Positions 35,317-44,939 of a DNA stretch of 64,000 nt are shown here, one piece after another. The notes below the pieces were generated by a model. That model was given only the letters and a program-made list of their open reading frames with translations. It searched no databases and was not told where the DNA came from. A program made the translations under genes and the position numbers. Position 1 is the first letter of the stretch. Each line of letters starts with the position of its first letter. The stretch is from assembly GCA_030683815.1 (NCBI GenBank), contig JAUXPJ010000005.1, positions 110,916-174,915 on the forward strand, read 5' to 3'. The stretch is from Flavobacteriaceae bacterium (lineage in GTDB: Bacteria; Bacteroidota; Bacteroidia; Flavobacteriales; Flavobacteriaceae).

Positions 35317-38300
35317 TTAATCTTCAACAACAATCCATTTTCCTTGTTCTAAAAGCGAAATGGCTTGTTTGTATTTCATCGATTTATTTTCGCCGGTCAA
35401 TACATTTTTAACCGTAACTTGTTCGTTTCGACCAATTTTTCGTTCTGTTCTTACAAAAGTTTCAACAGCTTGTTTTTCTTGTGTATGATGCGTTTGCGTG
35501 CTTTCATGAAATTCTTCTTTTGTCAGTTGAACTTTTTCTCTTTTTTGCTCTCTTGCCTGAGAAACATTGTCGGCATTCTGACTTGGCAATTCACCTTTAA
35601 ACAAGAAGGAAAGCACTTCTTTATTGATTTTTTCAATCGCTTTGCTGAACAATTCAAATGATTCAAATTTATAAATCAACAAAGGATCTTTTTGTTCATA
35701 AGAAGCATTTTGAACCGATTGTTTCAAATCATCCATTTGACGTAAATGATTTTTCCAAGATTCATCAATAATGGCCAAAGTAATATTTTTCTCAAAATCA
35801 TTGATTAAAACTTTACCTTTAGTTTCATATGCTTCTTTTAAATTGGTAATTACTTGAAGTGTTTTGATACCATCAGTAAACGGAACCACGATGCGTTCGT
35901 ATTGATGCCCCTGCTTTTCATAAACATCTTTAATAACCGGATAAGAAGCAATGGCATTTTTCTCTAATCGATTTTGATAATGTTGATATACAAAAGCATA
36001 AAGTTGATTGATTAATTCATCTTCGGTTTTATGGATAAATTCATCCTCGGTAAAAGGTGCCGTTTGTGATGAAAATAGAATTAATTCAAACTCAAAATTT
36101 TTAAAATCTTTGATTTCTTTATTTTGAACGATGATGGCTTCACAAGTGTCATAAATCATATTGGCCACATCAACCTGAAGCCGTTCACCATAAAGTGCGT
36201 GTCTTCTGCGTTTGTAAATAACTTCGCGTTGGGCATTCATCACATCATCATATTCTAACAATCGCTTGCGAACTCCGTAGTTGTTTTCTTCTACTTTTTT
36301 CTGCGCACGTTCAATAGATTTGGTAATCATAGAATGCTGAATTACTTCGCCTTCCTGAATTCCCATTCTGTCCATCATTTTGGCGATGCGTTCAGAACCG
36401 AACAATCGCATTAAATTGTCTTCCAAAGAAACATAAAATTGTGTAGATCCAACGTCTCCCTGACGACCGGAACGACCTCTTAACTGACGGTCAACGCGAC
36501 GGGAATCATGTCTTTCAGTTCCGATAATGGCTAAACCGCCGGCTTTTTTAACTTCCTCAGTCAGTTTGATATCCGTACCGCGACCTGCCATATTGGTTGC
36601 AATGGTTACCACTCCGGGTTTTCCGGCATCGGCTACAATATCAGCTTCTTTTTTGTGCAATTTGGCATTTAATACATTGTGTTGAATTTTGCGTAAATTC
36701 AACATCCGACTCAATAATTCAGAAATTTCAACCGAAGTTGTTCCCACCAAAACGGGTCTTCCTTGACTTACCAATTTGGCAATTTCATCAATTACGGCAT
36801 TGTATTTTTCGCGTTTTGTTTTGTAAACTAAATCTTCACCATCGATACGAGCTAAAGGTCTATTGGTCGGAATTTCAACAACATCCAATTTATAAATTTC
36901 CCAAAATTCGCCGGCTTCGGTAACCGCTGTTCCGGTCATTCCCGCCAATTTGCGGTACATTCTGAAATAATTTTGAAGTGTAATAGTGGCGTAAGTTTGG
37001 GTTGCATCTTCAATCTTCACATTTTCTTTGGCTTCAATGGCCTGATGCAATCCATCAGAATATCTTCGCCCTTCCATGATACGGCCGGTTTGCTCATCAA
37101 CAATTTTTACGGCGCCTTCCATCAACACATATTCTACATCTTTTTCAAATAAAGTATAGGCCTTTAACAATTGATTGAGCGTGTGGATTCGTTCACTTTT
37201 GATGCTGAACTCACGGTATAATTCGTCTTTTTTATGAGCCAATTCAAGAGGTGGTAAATCAGAAGCGTCTAATTGTCCGATTTCTACGCCGATATCGGGT
37301 AGTACAAAAAAGTTTTTATCTTGATCTCCGCTCGATAAATAAGTAATCCCTTTATCGGTTAATTCGATAGAATTGTTTTTTTCATCAATTACAAAGTACA
37401 ATTCGGCATCAATAAATGGCATTTCTTTGTAGTTATCTTGCATAAAATGTGCTTCTGTTTTTTGAAGCAATTGACGAATACCTTCTTGACTTAAAAATTT
37501 GATTAAGGCCTTATTTTTGGGCAATCCTCTGTAAACTCTTAATAATCTGATACCTCCATCTTTATGATTTCCTTCTTCGATTAATTTTTTGGCTTCGGCT
37601 AAAACACTGATTAAATAGGAATTTTGAATTTGAACAATTTTATCAACTTTTGGTTTGAGCTCATTAAATTCATGACGATCGCCTTGAGGCGTTGCACCTG
37701 AGATAATTAAGGGCGTTCTGGCATCATCAATTAAAACAGAGTCAACCTCATCAACAATGGCAAAGTTGTGCGGGCGTTGCACTAAATCATTTGGAGAATG
37801 CGACATATTGTCGCGCAAATAATCGAAACCAAACTCATTATTGGTTCCGTAAGTAATATCAGCATTATAAGCATTTCTTCTTTCGGCTGAATTTGGTTGA
37901 TGATGATCAATACAATCAACTCTTAATTGATGGAATTCAAAAATGGGTCCCATCCAGGCAGCATCACGTTTGGCTAAATAATCGTTCACCGTAACCACGT
38001 GAACACCTTTGCCAGAAAGTGCGTTTAAGTATAATGGGAGTGTAGCAACTAACGTTTTCCCTTCACCCGTCATCATTTCAGCAATTTTACCATGATGTAA
38101 AACGGCACCGCCAATTAACTGAACATCGTAATGAATCATATCCCAAGTAACCGGTTTCCCTGCGGCATCCCATGAGTTGCTAAAGATAGCTTTATCATTT
38201 TCTAAAGTAACAAAATCACGTTTTGCAGAAAGTTCTCTATCAAAAGACGATGCGGTAACGGTAATTGTTTTATTGTTGGTAAATCTTTTGGCGGTTTCTT

Positions 38301-38646
38301 TGACTACTGCAAAAGCAATGGGCTGAATCTCATTGAGGGTTTTTTGAGTTTGAGCGTACATTTCATTTTCTAAACGATCAATTTCATTGTAAATTTCTTC
38401 TTTTTTAGAAACTTCGGCTGTTTTAGCTTCTTCAGTAAGGGCTTCTATTTTTGAAAGAATCTCTTTGTTTTTTTCTTTTATTATTTGACGAAAATCTAAG
38501 GTTTTCTGACGAAGTTCATCGTTGGTTAATGAGGCAATTTCATTTTCAAAAGTATGTACATGATCTACAATAGGCTGCAGTTCTTTTAAGTCTCTTTTTT
38601 TCTTGTCGCCAAGAAATAATTTCAGTACAGAATTTAATAAATTCAT
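35317..38646 (-). CDS. secA: Preprotein translocase ATPase SecA
   Basis: This 1109-residue motor drives proteins through SecYEG. The DEAD motor shows [18 protein letters not shown] (Walker A), [19 protein letters not shown] (Walker B) and [13 protein letters not shown], plus the RGRSGRQGD arginine region. The helical wing and scaffold follow. The C-terminal tail lacks the zinc motif C-x-C-x-S-x8-C-H of most SecA proteins. It ends instead with a short segment after IGRNEQVTV, which in my memory is found in other Flavobacteria. It is larger than E. coli SecA (901) because of insertions typical of Bacteroidetes. Confidence 0.97.
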   Translation of the reverse strand: MNLLNSVLKLFLGDKKKRDLKELQPIVDHVHTFENEIASLTNDELRQKTLDFRQIIKEKNKEILSKIEALTEEAKTAEVSKKEEIYNEIDRLENEMYAQTQKTLNEIQPIAFAVVKETAKRFTNNKTITVTASSFDRELSAKRDFVTLENDKAIFSNSWDAAGKPVTWDMIHYDVQLIGGAVLHHGKIAEMMTGEGKTLVATLPLYLNALSGKGVHVVTVNDYLAKRDAAWMGPIFEFHQLRVDCIDHHQPNSAERRNAYNADITYGTNNEFGFDYLRDNMSHSPNDLVQRPHNFAIVDEVDSVLIDDARTPLIISGATPQGDRHEFNELKPKVDKIVQIQNSYLISVLAEAKKLIEEGNHKDGGIRLLRVYRGLPKNKALIKFLSQEGIRQLLQKTEAHFMQDNYKEMPFIDAELYFVIDEKNNSIELTDKGITYLSSGDQDKNFFVLPDIGVEIGQLDASDLPPLELAHKKDELYREFSIKSERIHTLNQLLKAYTLFEKDVEYVLMEGAVKIVDEQTGRIMEGRRYSDGLHQAIEAKENVKIEDATQTYATITLQNYFRMYRKLAGMTGTAVTEAGEFWEIYKLDVVEIPTNRPLARIDGEDLVYKTKREKYNAVIDEIAKLVSQGRPVLVGTTSVEISELLSRMLNLRKIQHNVLNAKLHKKEADIVADAGKPGVVTIATNMAGRGTDIKLTEEVKKAGGLAIIGTERHDSRRVDRQLRGRSGRQGDVGSTQFYVSLEDNLMRLFGSERIAKMMDRMGIQEGEVIQHSMITKSIERAQKKVEENNYGVRKRLLEYDDVMNAQREVIYKRRRHALYGERLQVDVANMIYDTCEAIIVQNKEIKDFKNFEFELILFSSQTAPFTEDEFIHKTEDELINQLYAFVYQHYQNRLEKNAIASYPVIKDVYEKQGHQYERIVVPFTDGIKTLQVITNLKEAYETKGKVLINDFEKNITLAIIDESWKNHLRQMDDLKQSVQNASYEQKDPLLIYKFESFELFSKAIEKINKEVLSFLFKGELPSQNADNVSQAREQKREKVQLTKEEFHESTQTHHTQEKQAVETFVRTERKIGRNEQVTVKNVLTGENKSMKYKQAISLLEQGKWIVVED

Positions 38647-38688
38647 AAGTAAATATATTGTTTTTCAAAGGTTCAAATTTAAACAAAA

Positions 38689-38712
38689 AAAAAGCCTCAT
38701 TGGAGACTTTTT
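38689..38712 (-). terminator. Terminator after the DUF2795 gene
   Basis: AAAAAGCCTC pairs with GAGACTTTTT across ATTG, with one mismatch, and on the minus strand a T tract follows. It ends the DUF2795 transcript before secA. Confidence 0.75.
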
Positions 38713-38735
38713 TAATTCTTTTTTATTTACAGTAT

Positions 38736-38957
38736 TTAGTACTCATCCTCATTCCACAGATAATCTTCATCTGTAGGGTAATCAGACCAAATCTCTGTAA
38801 TTGATTCATAGATTTCATCTTCGTCTTCAAGCTCTTGAAGATTTTCAGCAACCTCAAGCGGAGCTCCGGTTCTGATAGCGTAATCTATCAATTCGTCTTT
38901 TGTTGCCGGCCAAGGGGCATCAGCTAAATATGATGCTAATTCTAACGTCCAATACAT
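38736..38957 (-). CDS. DUF2795 domain small acidic protein
   Basis: This 73-residue protein has a DUF2795 core (PWPATKDELIDYAIRTGAP) and a very acidic C-terminal tail (YPTDEDYLWNEDEY). It has no known function; the domain resembles small helical folds that may bind nucleic acid or protein. Near-identical proteins are widespread in Flavobacteria. It has its own terminator and is probably monocistronic. Confidence 0.85.
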   Translation of the reverse strand: MYWTLELASYLADAPWPATKDELIDYAIRTGAPLEVAENLQELEDEDEIYESITEIWSDYPTDEDYLWNEDEY

Positions 38958-39044
38958 ATCTTAATAGGTTAAAATTTCTGCAAAAATAAAAATATAAATG
39001 ATATAGTCAAGTTATTTAAAATAAATATTTTAATGTTAAAGAAC

Positions 39045-39617
39045 TTATTTGTTTTTTGGTTCCCATTTTATTTCAGAAACTCCGAAATCAAGGGTCAATT
39101 TTCGTGCCAACACAAAGAAATAATCTGACAAACGATTTAAGTATATGATGATTTCTTCAGAAACACCAGATTCCTCGTTTAAATTTACACAAATACGTTC
39201 TGCTCTTCGGCAAATAGTGCGACAAATGTGACAAACTGACACAGTAGGATGTCCGCCTGGTAGAATAAAATGAGCTAAATCGGGTAGTTTTTTATTGAAA
39301 TTATCCATTTCATTTTCTAATATAGAGATATCTTCAACAGTGATATTTAAGGTTGAATATGGATTCTCTTTAGAACGAAATTTCTCATTTTCAGGATCTA
39401 AAGCTAATAAAGTGCCAATTGAAAATAAATTATTTTGAATGTTTAAAAGCGTATTTTTAGTATCTAAATCGACGGATTGATCTCTTAAAAATCCGATATA
39501 AGCATTTAATTCATCTATAGTTCCGTACGCTTCAATTCGCAAATTAGATTTAGAAACTCTTTTACCTCCTATTAAAGAAGTTTTTCCTTTATCGCCTGTT
39601 TTGGTATAAATTTTCAT
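39045..39617 (-). CDS. Cob(I)alamin adenosyltransferase, PduO type
   Basis: This 190-residue enzyme transfers the adenosyl group of ATP to corrinoid to form adenosylcobalamin. The N-terminal MKIYTKTGDKGKTSLIGGKR is the ATP-binding signature, and RTICRRAERICVNL followed by LNRLSDYFFVLAR gives the conserved arginines and aspartate. Its presence implies use of B12, probably by methylmalonyl-CoA mutase or ribonucleotide reductase elsewhere. No B12 riboswitch is seen upstream. Confidence 0.95.
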   Translation of the reverse strand: MKIYTKTGDKGKTSLIGGKRVSKSNLRIEAYGTIDELNAYIGFLRDQSVDLDTKNTLLNIQNNLFSIGTLLALDPENEKFRSKENPYSTLNITVEDISILENEMDNFNKKLPDLAHFILPGGHPTVSVCHICRTICRRAERICVNLNEESGVSEEIIIYLNRLSDYFFVLARKLTLDFGVSEIKWEPKNK

Positions 39618-39627
39618 GGGTCTTATG

Positions 39628-39680
39628 TTTGTAATGTTGAAATGTTAAAATGTTAAAATGTTTTAATGTTTAAAGTGAAC
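39628..39680. repeat. Low-complexity AATGTT(aa) repeat
   Basis: AATGTTGAA, ATGTTAAA and ATGTTTTA recur about six times upstream of the adenosyltransferase gene. Its function, if any, is unknown. Confidence 0.6.
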
Positions 39681-39712
39681 TTGTTACCGCGTACTTTTCA
39701 CTTCTCACTACC

Positions 39713-39737
39713 TGCCCTGAGCGGAGCCGAAGGGTCA
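39713..39737. repeat. CCCTGAGCGGAG..CGAAGGG repeat, conserved copy
   Basis: The segment CCCTGAGCGGAGCCGAAGGG has CCCT/AGGG ends and resembles a short extragenic palindrome found in many bacterial genomes. A degenerate copy lies at 45664-45690. It is more GC-rich than the surroundings. Confidence 0.55.
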
Positions 39738-39766
39738 CTTCTAACTTCTCAAATCTCACTTCTATT

Positions 39767-40540
39767 TCAAACTCTAATAATAAAATGTTCTTTTTCCTGT
39801 TCTTTTCTAAAGAAAATAATTCCCCATTGAAAGGTATCAATACTTACGGTTACCAACGGGTTTTTTTGAATGATTTCCCAAGCTTTTCCCATTTCTTCTG
39901 ACCAATGGATATCGTCAAAGATAATAATAGAATCGTTATGAACAGATTTTAAACATTGTTCAAAATAAGAAATAGTGGCCTCTTTTTGATGATTTCCATC
40001 GATATAAATGAAATCAAAGGTTTTGTTTTTAAGTGATATTGGAAGCGTTTCCTCAAAATTTCCAACATTTAGAGTAGGTTTAACACCAAATTTATGGAGT
40101 TGATTGATAGCAATTCTAGCGATTTCCAGGCATCCTTCAAGAGTTTCAATATTGGTTTGTGGATTTCCTAAATGCAAACAATAGGTTGATAAGCCTAAAG
40201 AAGTGCCTAATTCCAACAGATTTTTCGGTTTGAAATATTGCACAAGTCTAATTAATAAAGCGGCTCTTTTAGTGGAAATTCCTGCATTTTTAGCGATGGC
40301 ACTAATAGCTCTTTTATTTCCTTTAAAACATCTTGAACCCGCGCCAAAATCAGTAATATTAATTTTTTCATCCATCCATAAAAGCTCCTTTTTGTATTTT
40401 AAAAAAGCACTTTTTAAGGCAAGATTTGTATCAGCATAAAAACATTGGGTAACCAAATTATAAACAAATGGAGAATGGACTCCATGTTCATTAGTCGATT
40501 TTAGCAGAAAAGTGAAGTATGACTTAAACTTATGAAACAC
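39767..40540 (-). CDS. Class I SAM-dependent methyltransferase
   Basis: The ORF reaches back to 40588. I favour a GTG start at 40540 (VFHKFKSYF), because homologues I recall begin there, but this is not proven. The C-terminal two thirds is an O-methyltransferase-like Rossmann domain: LLELGTSLGLSTYCL (SAM loop), IETLEGCLEIARIA (ribose acid), FDFIYIDGNHQKEATISYF and IFDDIHWSEEM (catalytic/metal region). It probably modifies a small molecule or a tRNA base. The substrate is unknown. It is divergent from the exopolysaccharide operon. Confidence 0.82.
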   Translation of the reverse strand: MFHKFKSYFTFLLKSTNEHGVHSPFVYNLVTQCFYADTNLALKSAFLKYKKELLWMDEKINITDFGAGSRCFKGNKRAISAIAKNAGISTKRAALLIRLVQYFKPKNLLELGTSLGLSTYCLHLGNPQTNIETLEGCLEIARIAINQLHKFGVKPTLNVGNFEETLPISLKNKTFDFIYIDGNHQKEATISYFEQCLKSVHNDSIIIFDDIHWSEEMGKAWEIIQKNPLVTVSIDTFQWGIIFFRKEQEKEHFIIRV

Positions 40541-40574
40541 CTTTATTTTTAGCACGAATTTAATAGAAAAATTG

Positions 40575-40603
40575 TTGAAATATATCATTTACCGTTATAT
40601 TTG
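40575..40603 (+). promoter_or_regulatory. Predicted promoter of the exopolysaccharide operon
   Basis: TTG at 40575-40577 and TATATTTG at 40596-40603 are 18 bp apart, a good Bacteroidetes -33/-7 pair. The predicted start near 40607 gives a leader of about 16 nt. This is the clearest promoter in the window. Confidence 0.7.
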
Positions 40604-40622
40604 TGAATAAGTTAATCGAGTT

Positions 40623-41387
40623 ATGAAAAAAATATTTATTGTTTTTATATTGATAGGTCTTTTGTCATCTTGTTTATCAAAAAAACAAATTACTTATTTT
40701 CAAGGTGATCCTATTCCTAAAACAGCAATATATAAGTTGTCAAATCAACCATATCGTTTGCAAATTAATGATGTAGTTTCTCTTGATATCAAAGCAGAAG
40801 ATGAAAATTTGGTTACCCTTTTTAAAACCGAAAAGAGTGGAGGTTCGGGCGATTTATATTTTGGTGGATATACAGTCGATAGACATGGAAATATCAGAAT
40901 TCCGTATTTAGGCGAAGTCAATATTTTAGGATATACTGAAAAAGAAGCAAGAGAAAAAATTGAACAAGAGTTAACAACGTATTTTAAAAATTCTAAAGCG
41001 CTGTTTGTTACTTTAAAATTAGCCGGAATTAAATTTACCATAACAGGAGAAGTGGGTTCACCTGGGACAAAACATTTAATGCAAAATCAAGTTTCTATTG
41101 TTGATGCACTTGCCAATGCCGGTGAAATTAAAGATATGGGAAATAGAAAAGAAGTAATTGTTATAAGAAAAACGTTGGATGGTGTTCAAAAATATACTTT
41201 AGATTTAACGGATATTGCTATTTTTAATTCCGAATATTTTTATATTCAGCCCAACGATGTGATATATGTAAGTCCGCTACCTCAAAAAACTTGGGGAACT
41301 GGTACTAACGGATTGCAGACATTTACAACTTTAGTTTCTATTTTATCTTTCATTGCCAGTTCTGTTATTTTAATTAAAAATCTTTAA
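40623..41387 (+). CDS. Polysaccharide export lipoprotein, Wza-like
   Basis: This 254-residue outer-membrane lipoprotein has a lipobox ending LLSSC (C17). The polysaccharide-biosynthesis/export domain is at about 40-140 with YRLQINDVVSLDIK, DRHGNIRIPYLGEV and AREKIEQEL. A SLBB region follows (TITGEVGSPGTKHL). The terminal helix (about 230-252) is expected to form the outer-membrane pore barrel. It is the first gene of the export operon and partners with the Wzc-like kinase downstream. Confidence 0.92.
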   Translation: MKKIFIVFILIGLLSSCLSKKQITYFQGDPIPKTAIYKLSNQPYRLQINDVVSLDIKAEDENLVTLFKTEKSGGSGDLYFGGYTVDRHGNIRIPYLGEVNILGYTEKEAREKIEQELTTYFKNSKALFVTLKLAGIKFTITGEVGSPGTKHLMQNQVSIVDALANAGEIKDMGNRKEVIVIRKTLDGVQKYTLDLTDIAIFNSEYFYIQPNDVIYVSPLPQKTWGTGTNGLQTFTTLVSILSFIASSVILIKNL

Positions 41388-41454
41388 TGCTAACACGAAA
41401 TAACCATGTTTGGAAAACACAATTGCGAAGCACTAAACAATATATTAACTGCAT

Positions 41455-43899
41455 ATGAATCAAAAAAATAAAGAACCCAATAAAGTTTCAGATCCAATTA
41501 CTGATATCAGACACTATATTTTTAAAGTTTTTTCTAATTGGATTTGGTTTTTAATTACAATCCCAATTGCTTTGGCGTACGCTTATTATGTTAATATTTC
41601 AACGCAGCGTATTTATGGATTAGAAACTGTAATTTCAGTAAAAGAAAAGCAAAATCCACTATTTTCCAGCGGTACTAATATTGCATTTAACTGGGGAGGT
41701 GTAAGTGATAAAGTTGAGAATATTAGGAGGGCTTTAAACTCACGTTCTCATAATGAGAAAGTTGTAAGAAAGATGCAATTTTATGTTGATTATCTTGAAG
41801 AAGGAAGATTTAGAATGGAAGATGTTTACGGGAAAACACCCTTTACCATTCAGTTGGAAGAAAATCAGCCGCAAATTCTAAATACTTTAATTAAAATTGA
41901 TTTTTTTGACAATCTAAATTATAAATTATCTATTTCATTTCCAGAAAAAAACAGACAAACCATCTATAATTATGAGCAAGATATTACTGATTTTTATCAA
42001 CCAGAAAATGAAGAATTTACAGTAAATGCACAATTAGGAGTCAAACTTAACCTGCCGTTTTTAAATTTAAAATTAGTTGCAAATCCGGAATTTGCAGGTA
42101 AATCCAAAACATATTTTATTAAGTTCAATCCCATTAATGGAGTTGTTTCTAGGTATAAAGATATTAGAACAACAGCAATTTCTGGAACCTCATTAATTGA
42201 GATTTCTTTAATGGGGCCCAATAAAAATAGATTGGTAGATTACTTAAATACCACTGTTACAGTTTTGGCTGAAGATGAATTGAAAGAAAAGACAAATTTT
42301 GCCCATAGTACACGTGATTTTATAGATTTTCAATTTGCATCTGCATCAGACAGTTTAAAGAGTTTAGAAAGAAATATTGGAGATTTTAAAGAACAAAACG
42401 CTATTTATGATTTATCTGCAGAAGGACAATCTATTTTTAGTGAAACCAAAGGATTAGATAAATCCTATCAACAATTTAATGACAGACTTCAATATTTTAA
42501 CAATCTGGAAAAATATATTCTTACCTCTAAAGATTTTACCAAAATTCCGGCTCCGGCAATTATCAATATGGAAGATGCTTCCATTTCAAATGCTGTAACT
42601 AAATTAACAGAATTATCGATTAAAAAAGAACAATTAACAAAAAATGTTACAACAACTCATCCGTCGTACATTGCTGTAAATCAAGAAATAGAAACCACTA
42701 AAAATGTATTGCTGGAGAATTTAACCTCTTTAAAAAATACCACACAAATAAGTGTCAATAATATCAAAAATAGAATTGGAACTTATGGTTCAAAATTAGC
42801 TTCCCTTCCAAAAAAAGAACAGAAATTATTAAATTATCAACGTAAATATGAGTTAACAGAAGCAAATTATATCTTCTTAATGCAAAAGCGTTATGAAGCC
42901 AGTATTGCCATTGCCGCAAGTGTTTCTGACATAACTGTTTTAGATCAGGCAAAAGATGTTGGTCAAGGTTCTTCAATTCCTCGTACTTCTTTTAATTATC
43001 TGATTGCTTTGTTGTTAGGCGCTTTAATTCCGATTTTTCTAATTATAGCCATTGATTTAATTGATTCTAGAATTTATACTGTTGAAGAAATCGAATCACT
43101 ATCGCAAATTCCTGTAATTGGGGTCATTGGAGTTAATACCGAGAAAACCAATTTATCGGTATTTACGAATCCAAAATCATCTATAGCCGAATCTTTTAGG
43201 GCTTTACGTTCTAATATCCAATTTTTATTTGATAGAGAAAAATATCAAGATTCTAAAATTATTTTAGTTACATCTTCCATTGGCGGAGAAGGGAAAACCT
43301 TTGTATCAATGAATATGGCGTCTGTATTGGCAATGGGAGGCAAGAAAATAGTTTTGGTTGGATTGGATTTAAGAAAGCCTAGAATTCATAAAGAATTTAA
43401 TTTAGTTAATGAAAAAGGTGTTTCCAGTTATTTAATTGGTCAAGATAATTTGGCTGATATTATCCAGAAATCCCCCATAGAAAACCTAGATGTAATTACT
43501 TCCGGACCGGTTCCTCCAAATCCATCAGAATTAATTCTAAAACCCGCTGCTGTTGAAATGATTAGCTTTTTAAAAGAAAAATATGATTATGTAATTATTG
43601 ATTCTCCACCAATTGGTTTAGTTTCTGATGCCAATGATTTGTTAAGATTTTCTGATACAACGCTGTATATTTTGCGTCATGGATTTACACGTAGAGAAAT
43701 GCTGAAAATTATCAATAATAAATATGATAAACAAGAAATAAAAAATGTGAGCTTTGTTTTAAATGAATTTAAACTCAAATCAAAATATGGATATAGCTAC
43801 GGTTATGGCTACGGATACGGTTATGGCTACGGATATGGTTATGGAAACTATGATGAAAATAAAAAATCATTATTAAAAAAAATATTTAAAAAGAAATAA
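41455..43899 (+). CDS. Wzc-like polysaccharide co-polymerase/tyrosine autokinase
   Basis: This 814-residue inner-membrane protein controls polysaccharide chain length and export. Membrane helices are near 25-48 and about 510-530. They enclose a large periplasmic coiled-coil Wzz domain. The cytoplasmic BY-kinase shows Walker A SSIGGEGKTFVS, Walker A' VGLDLRKPR and Walker B VIIDSPPIGL. The C-terminal tail is a tyrosine-rich cluster, (YG)n at about 777-797, which is the autophosphorylation site in this family. The tail is encoded by an 18-bp tandem repeat. It works with the Wza-like lipoprotein. Confidence 0.93.
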   Translation: MNQKNKEPNKVSDPITDIRHYIFKVFSNWIWFLITIPIALAYAYYVNISTQRIYGLETVISVKEKQNPLFSSGTNIAFNWGGVSDKVENIRRALNSRSHNEKVVRKMQFYVDYLEEGRFRMEDVYGKTPFTIQLEENQPQILNTLIKIDFFDNLNYKLSISFPEKNRQTIYNYEQDITDFYQPENEEFTVNAQLGVKLNLPFLNLKLVANPEFAGKSKTYFIKFNPINGVVSRYKDIRTTAISGTSLIEISLMGPNKNRLVDYLNTTVTVLAEDELKEKTNFAHSTRDFIDFQFASASDSLKSLERNIGDFKEQNAIYDLSAEGQSIFSETKGLDKSYQQFNDRLQYFNNLEKYILTSKDFTKIPAPAIINMEDASISNAVTKLTELSIKKEQLTKNVTTTHPSYIAVNQEIETTKNVLLENLTSLKNTTQISVNNIKNRIGTYGSKLASLPKKEQKLLNYQRKYELTEANYIFLMQKRYEASIAIAASVSDITVLDQAKDVGQGSSIPRTSFNYLIALLLGALIPIFLIIAIDLIDSRIYTVEEIESLSQIPVIGVIGVNTEKTNLSVFTNPKSSIAESFRALRSNIQFLFDREKYQDSKIILVTSSIGGEGKTFVSMNMASVLAMGGKKIVLVGLDLRKPRIHKEFNLVNEKGVSSYLIGQDNLADIIQKSPIENLDVITSGPVPPNPSELILKPAAVEMISFLKEKYDYVIIDSPPIGLVSDANDLLRFSDTTLYILRHGFTRREMLKIINNKYDKQEIKNVSFVLNEFKLKSKYGYSYGYGYGYGYGYGYGYGNYDENKKSLLKKIFKKK
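43786..43848 (+). repeat. 18-bp tandem repeat coding the tyrosine-glycine tail
   Basis: GGTTATGGCTACGGATAC recurs at 43801-43818 and, with one base changed, 43819-43836, with partial copies on both sides. The unit length is a multiple of three, so copy-number changes keep the frame and alter the number of tyrosines in the kinase tail. Confidence 0.8.
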
Positions 43900-43901
43900 G
43901 A

Positions 43902-44939
43902 ATGCAGTTAATAAAAGATAGAGCAATTAAATTTGCGGTTGTTGGATGTGGTCATATTGGCAAACGTCATGCAGAAATGATTGATAGAAACCCTGAAACA
44001 GAATTGGTTGCACTGATAGATATTAAACCTAAAGCAGCATTAAAACTGGATTTATTTACTACTCCTTTCTTTAATAGTCTCGAAGATTTTTTAAAAAGTG
44101 GAATAGAAACTGATGTGATTACGATTGCAACTCCTAACGGATTCCACGCTTCACAAGCCATACAAAGTCTTGAAACTAAACATCATGTGGTTATTGAAAA
44201 ACCAATTGCTTTAACAAAAATAGATGCTGAAAAAGTGATTTTTAAAGCACTAAATGTTTCCAAACATGTTTTTGCAGTAATGCAAAATCGTTATTCGCCA
44301 CCGTCAGTCTGGGTTAAAAATTTGATTGATGAAGACGTTTTAGGCGATATTTATTCCGTACATATCAATTGTTTTTGGAATCGGGATGAGCGTTATTATA
44401 CCCGAAAAAATTGGCATGGTGATAAAAAGTTAGACGGAGGAACACTCTTTACGCAGTTTTCTCATTTTATCGATATCATGTATTGGCTATTTGGCGATAT
44501 CAAAAATATCAATTCAAAGATGAAAGATTTTAATCACCAAGAATTAACAGATTTTGAAGATTCCGGTATTGTATCTTTTGAATTTGTCAATGGAGGAATC
44601 GGAAGTTTAAATTACTCAACATCAGTTTGGGATAAAAATTTAGAAAGTTCTATGACCATTATTGCCGAAAGAGGTGCCCTGAAAATTGGCGGACAATATA
44701 TGAATGAAGTCGAATATTGTCATATTAAAAATTATGAAATGCCTAATTTAGAACCAACAAATCCCGGAAATGATTATGGTGCTTACAAAGGTTCGGCTCA
44801 AAATCATCATTATGTCATTCAAAATGTGGTAGATGTTTTACACGGCAAAAAACCAATTACAACCAATGTTTTAGAAGGAATGAAAGTGGTTGATATGATA
44901 GAGCGTATTTATCAAAGTAATTCAAATGACCTTAAATAA
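43902..44939 (+). CDS. Gfo/Idh/MocA-family sugar oxidoreductase
   Basis: This 345-residue NAD(P)-dependent enzyme has the dinucleotide fold (VVGCGHIGKRHAEMI at about 13-27) and the catalytic EKP motif (VIEKPIALT at about 99-107). The C-terminal domain includes DGGTLFTQFSHFIDIMYWLFGD. It resembles WbpB/WlbA-type dehydrogenases that act on UDP-HexNAcA in the synthesis of amino-sugar polysaccharides. It begins 3 bp after the kinase gene. The product is probably a sugar nucleotide used by the same operon; the substrate is not certain. Confidence 0.85.
   Translation: MQLIKDRAIKFAVVGCGHIGKRHAEMIDRNPETELVALIDIKPKAALKLDLFTTPFFNSLEDFLKSGIETDVITIATPNGFHASQAIQSLETKHHVVIEKPIALTKIDAEKVIFKALNVSKHVFAVMQNRYSPPSVWVKNLIDEDVLGDIYSVHINCFWNRDERYYTRKNWHGDKKLDGGTLFTQFSHFIDIMYWLFGDIKNINSKMKDFNHQELTDFEDSGIVSFEFVNGGIGSLNYSTSVWDKNLESSMTIIAERGALKIGGQYMNEVEYCHIKNYEMPNLEPTNPGNDYGAYKGSAQNHHYVIQNVVDVLHGKKPITTNVLEGMKVVDMIERIYQSNSNDLK

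Noticed and set aside
36597..36923. 108-residue plus-strand ORF inside secA
   Set aside because: It is a shadow of the conserved SecA motor region, with no start signal or coding character of its own.
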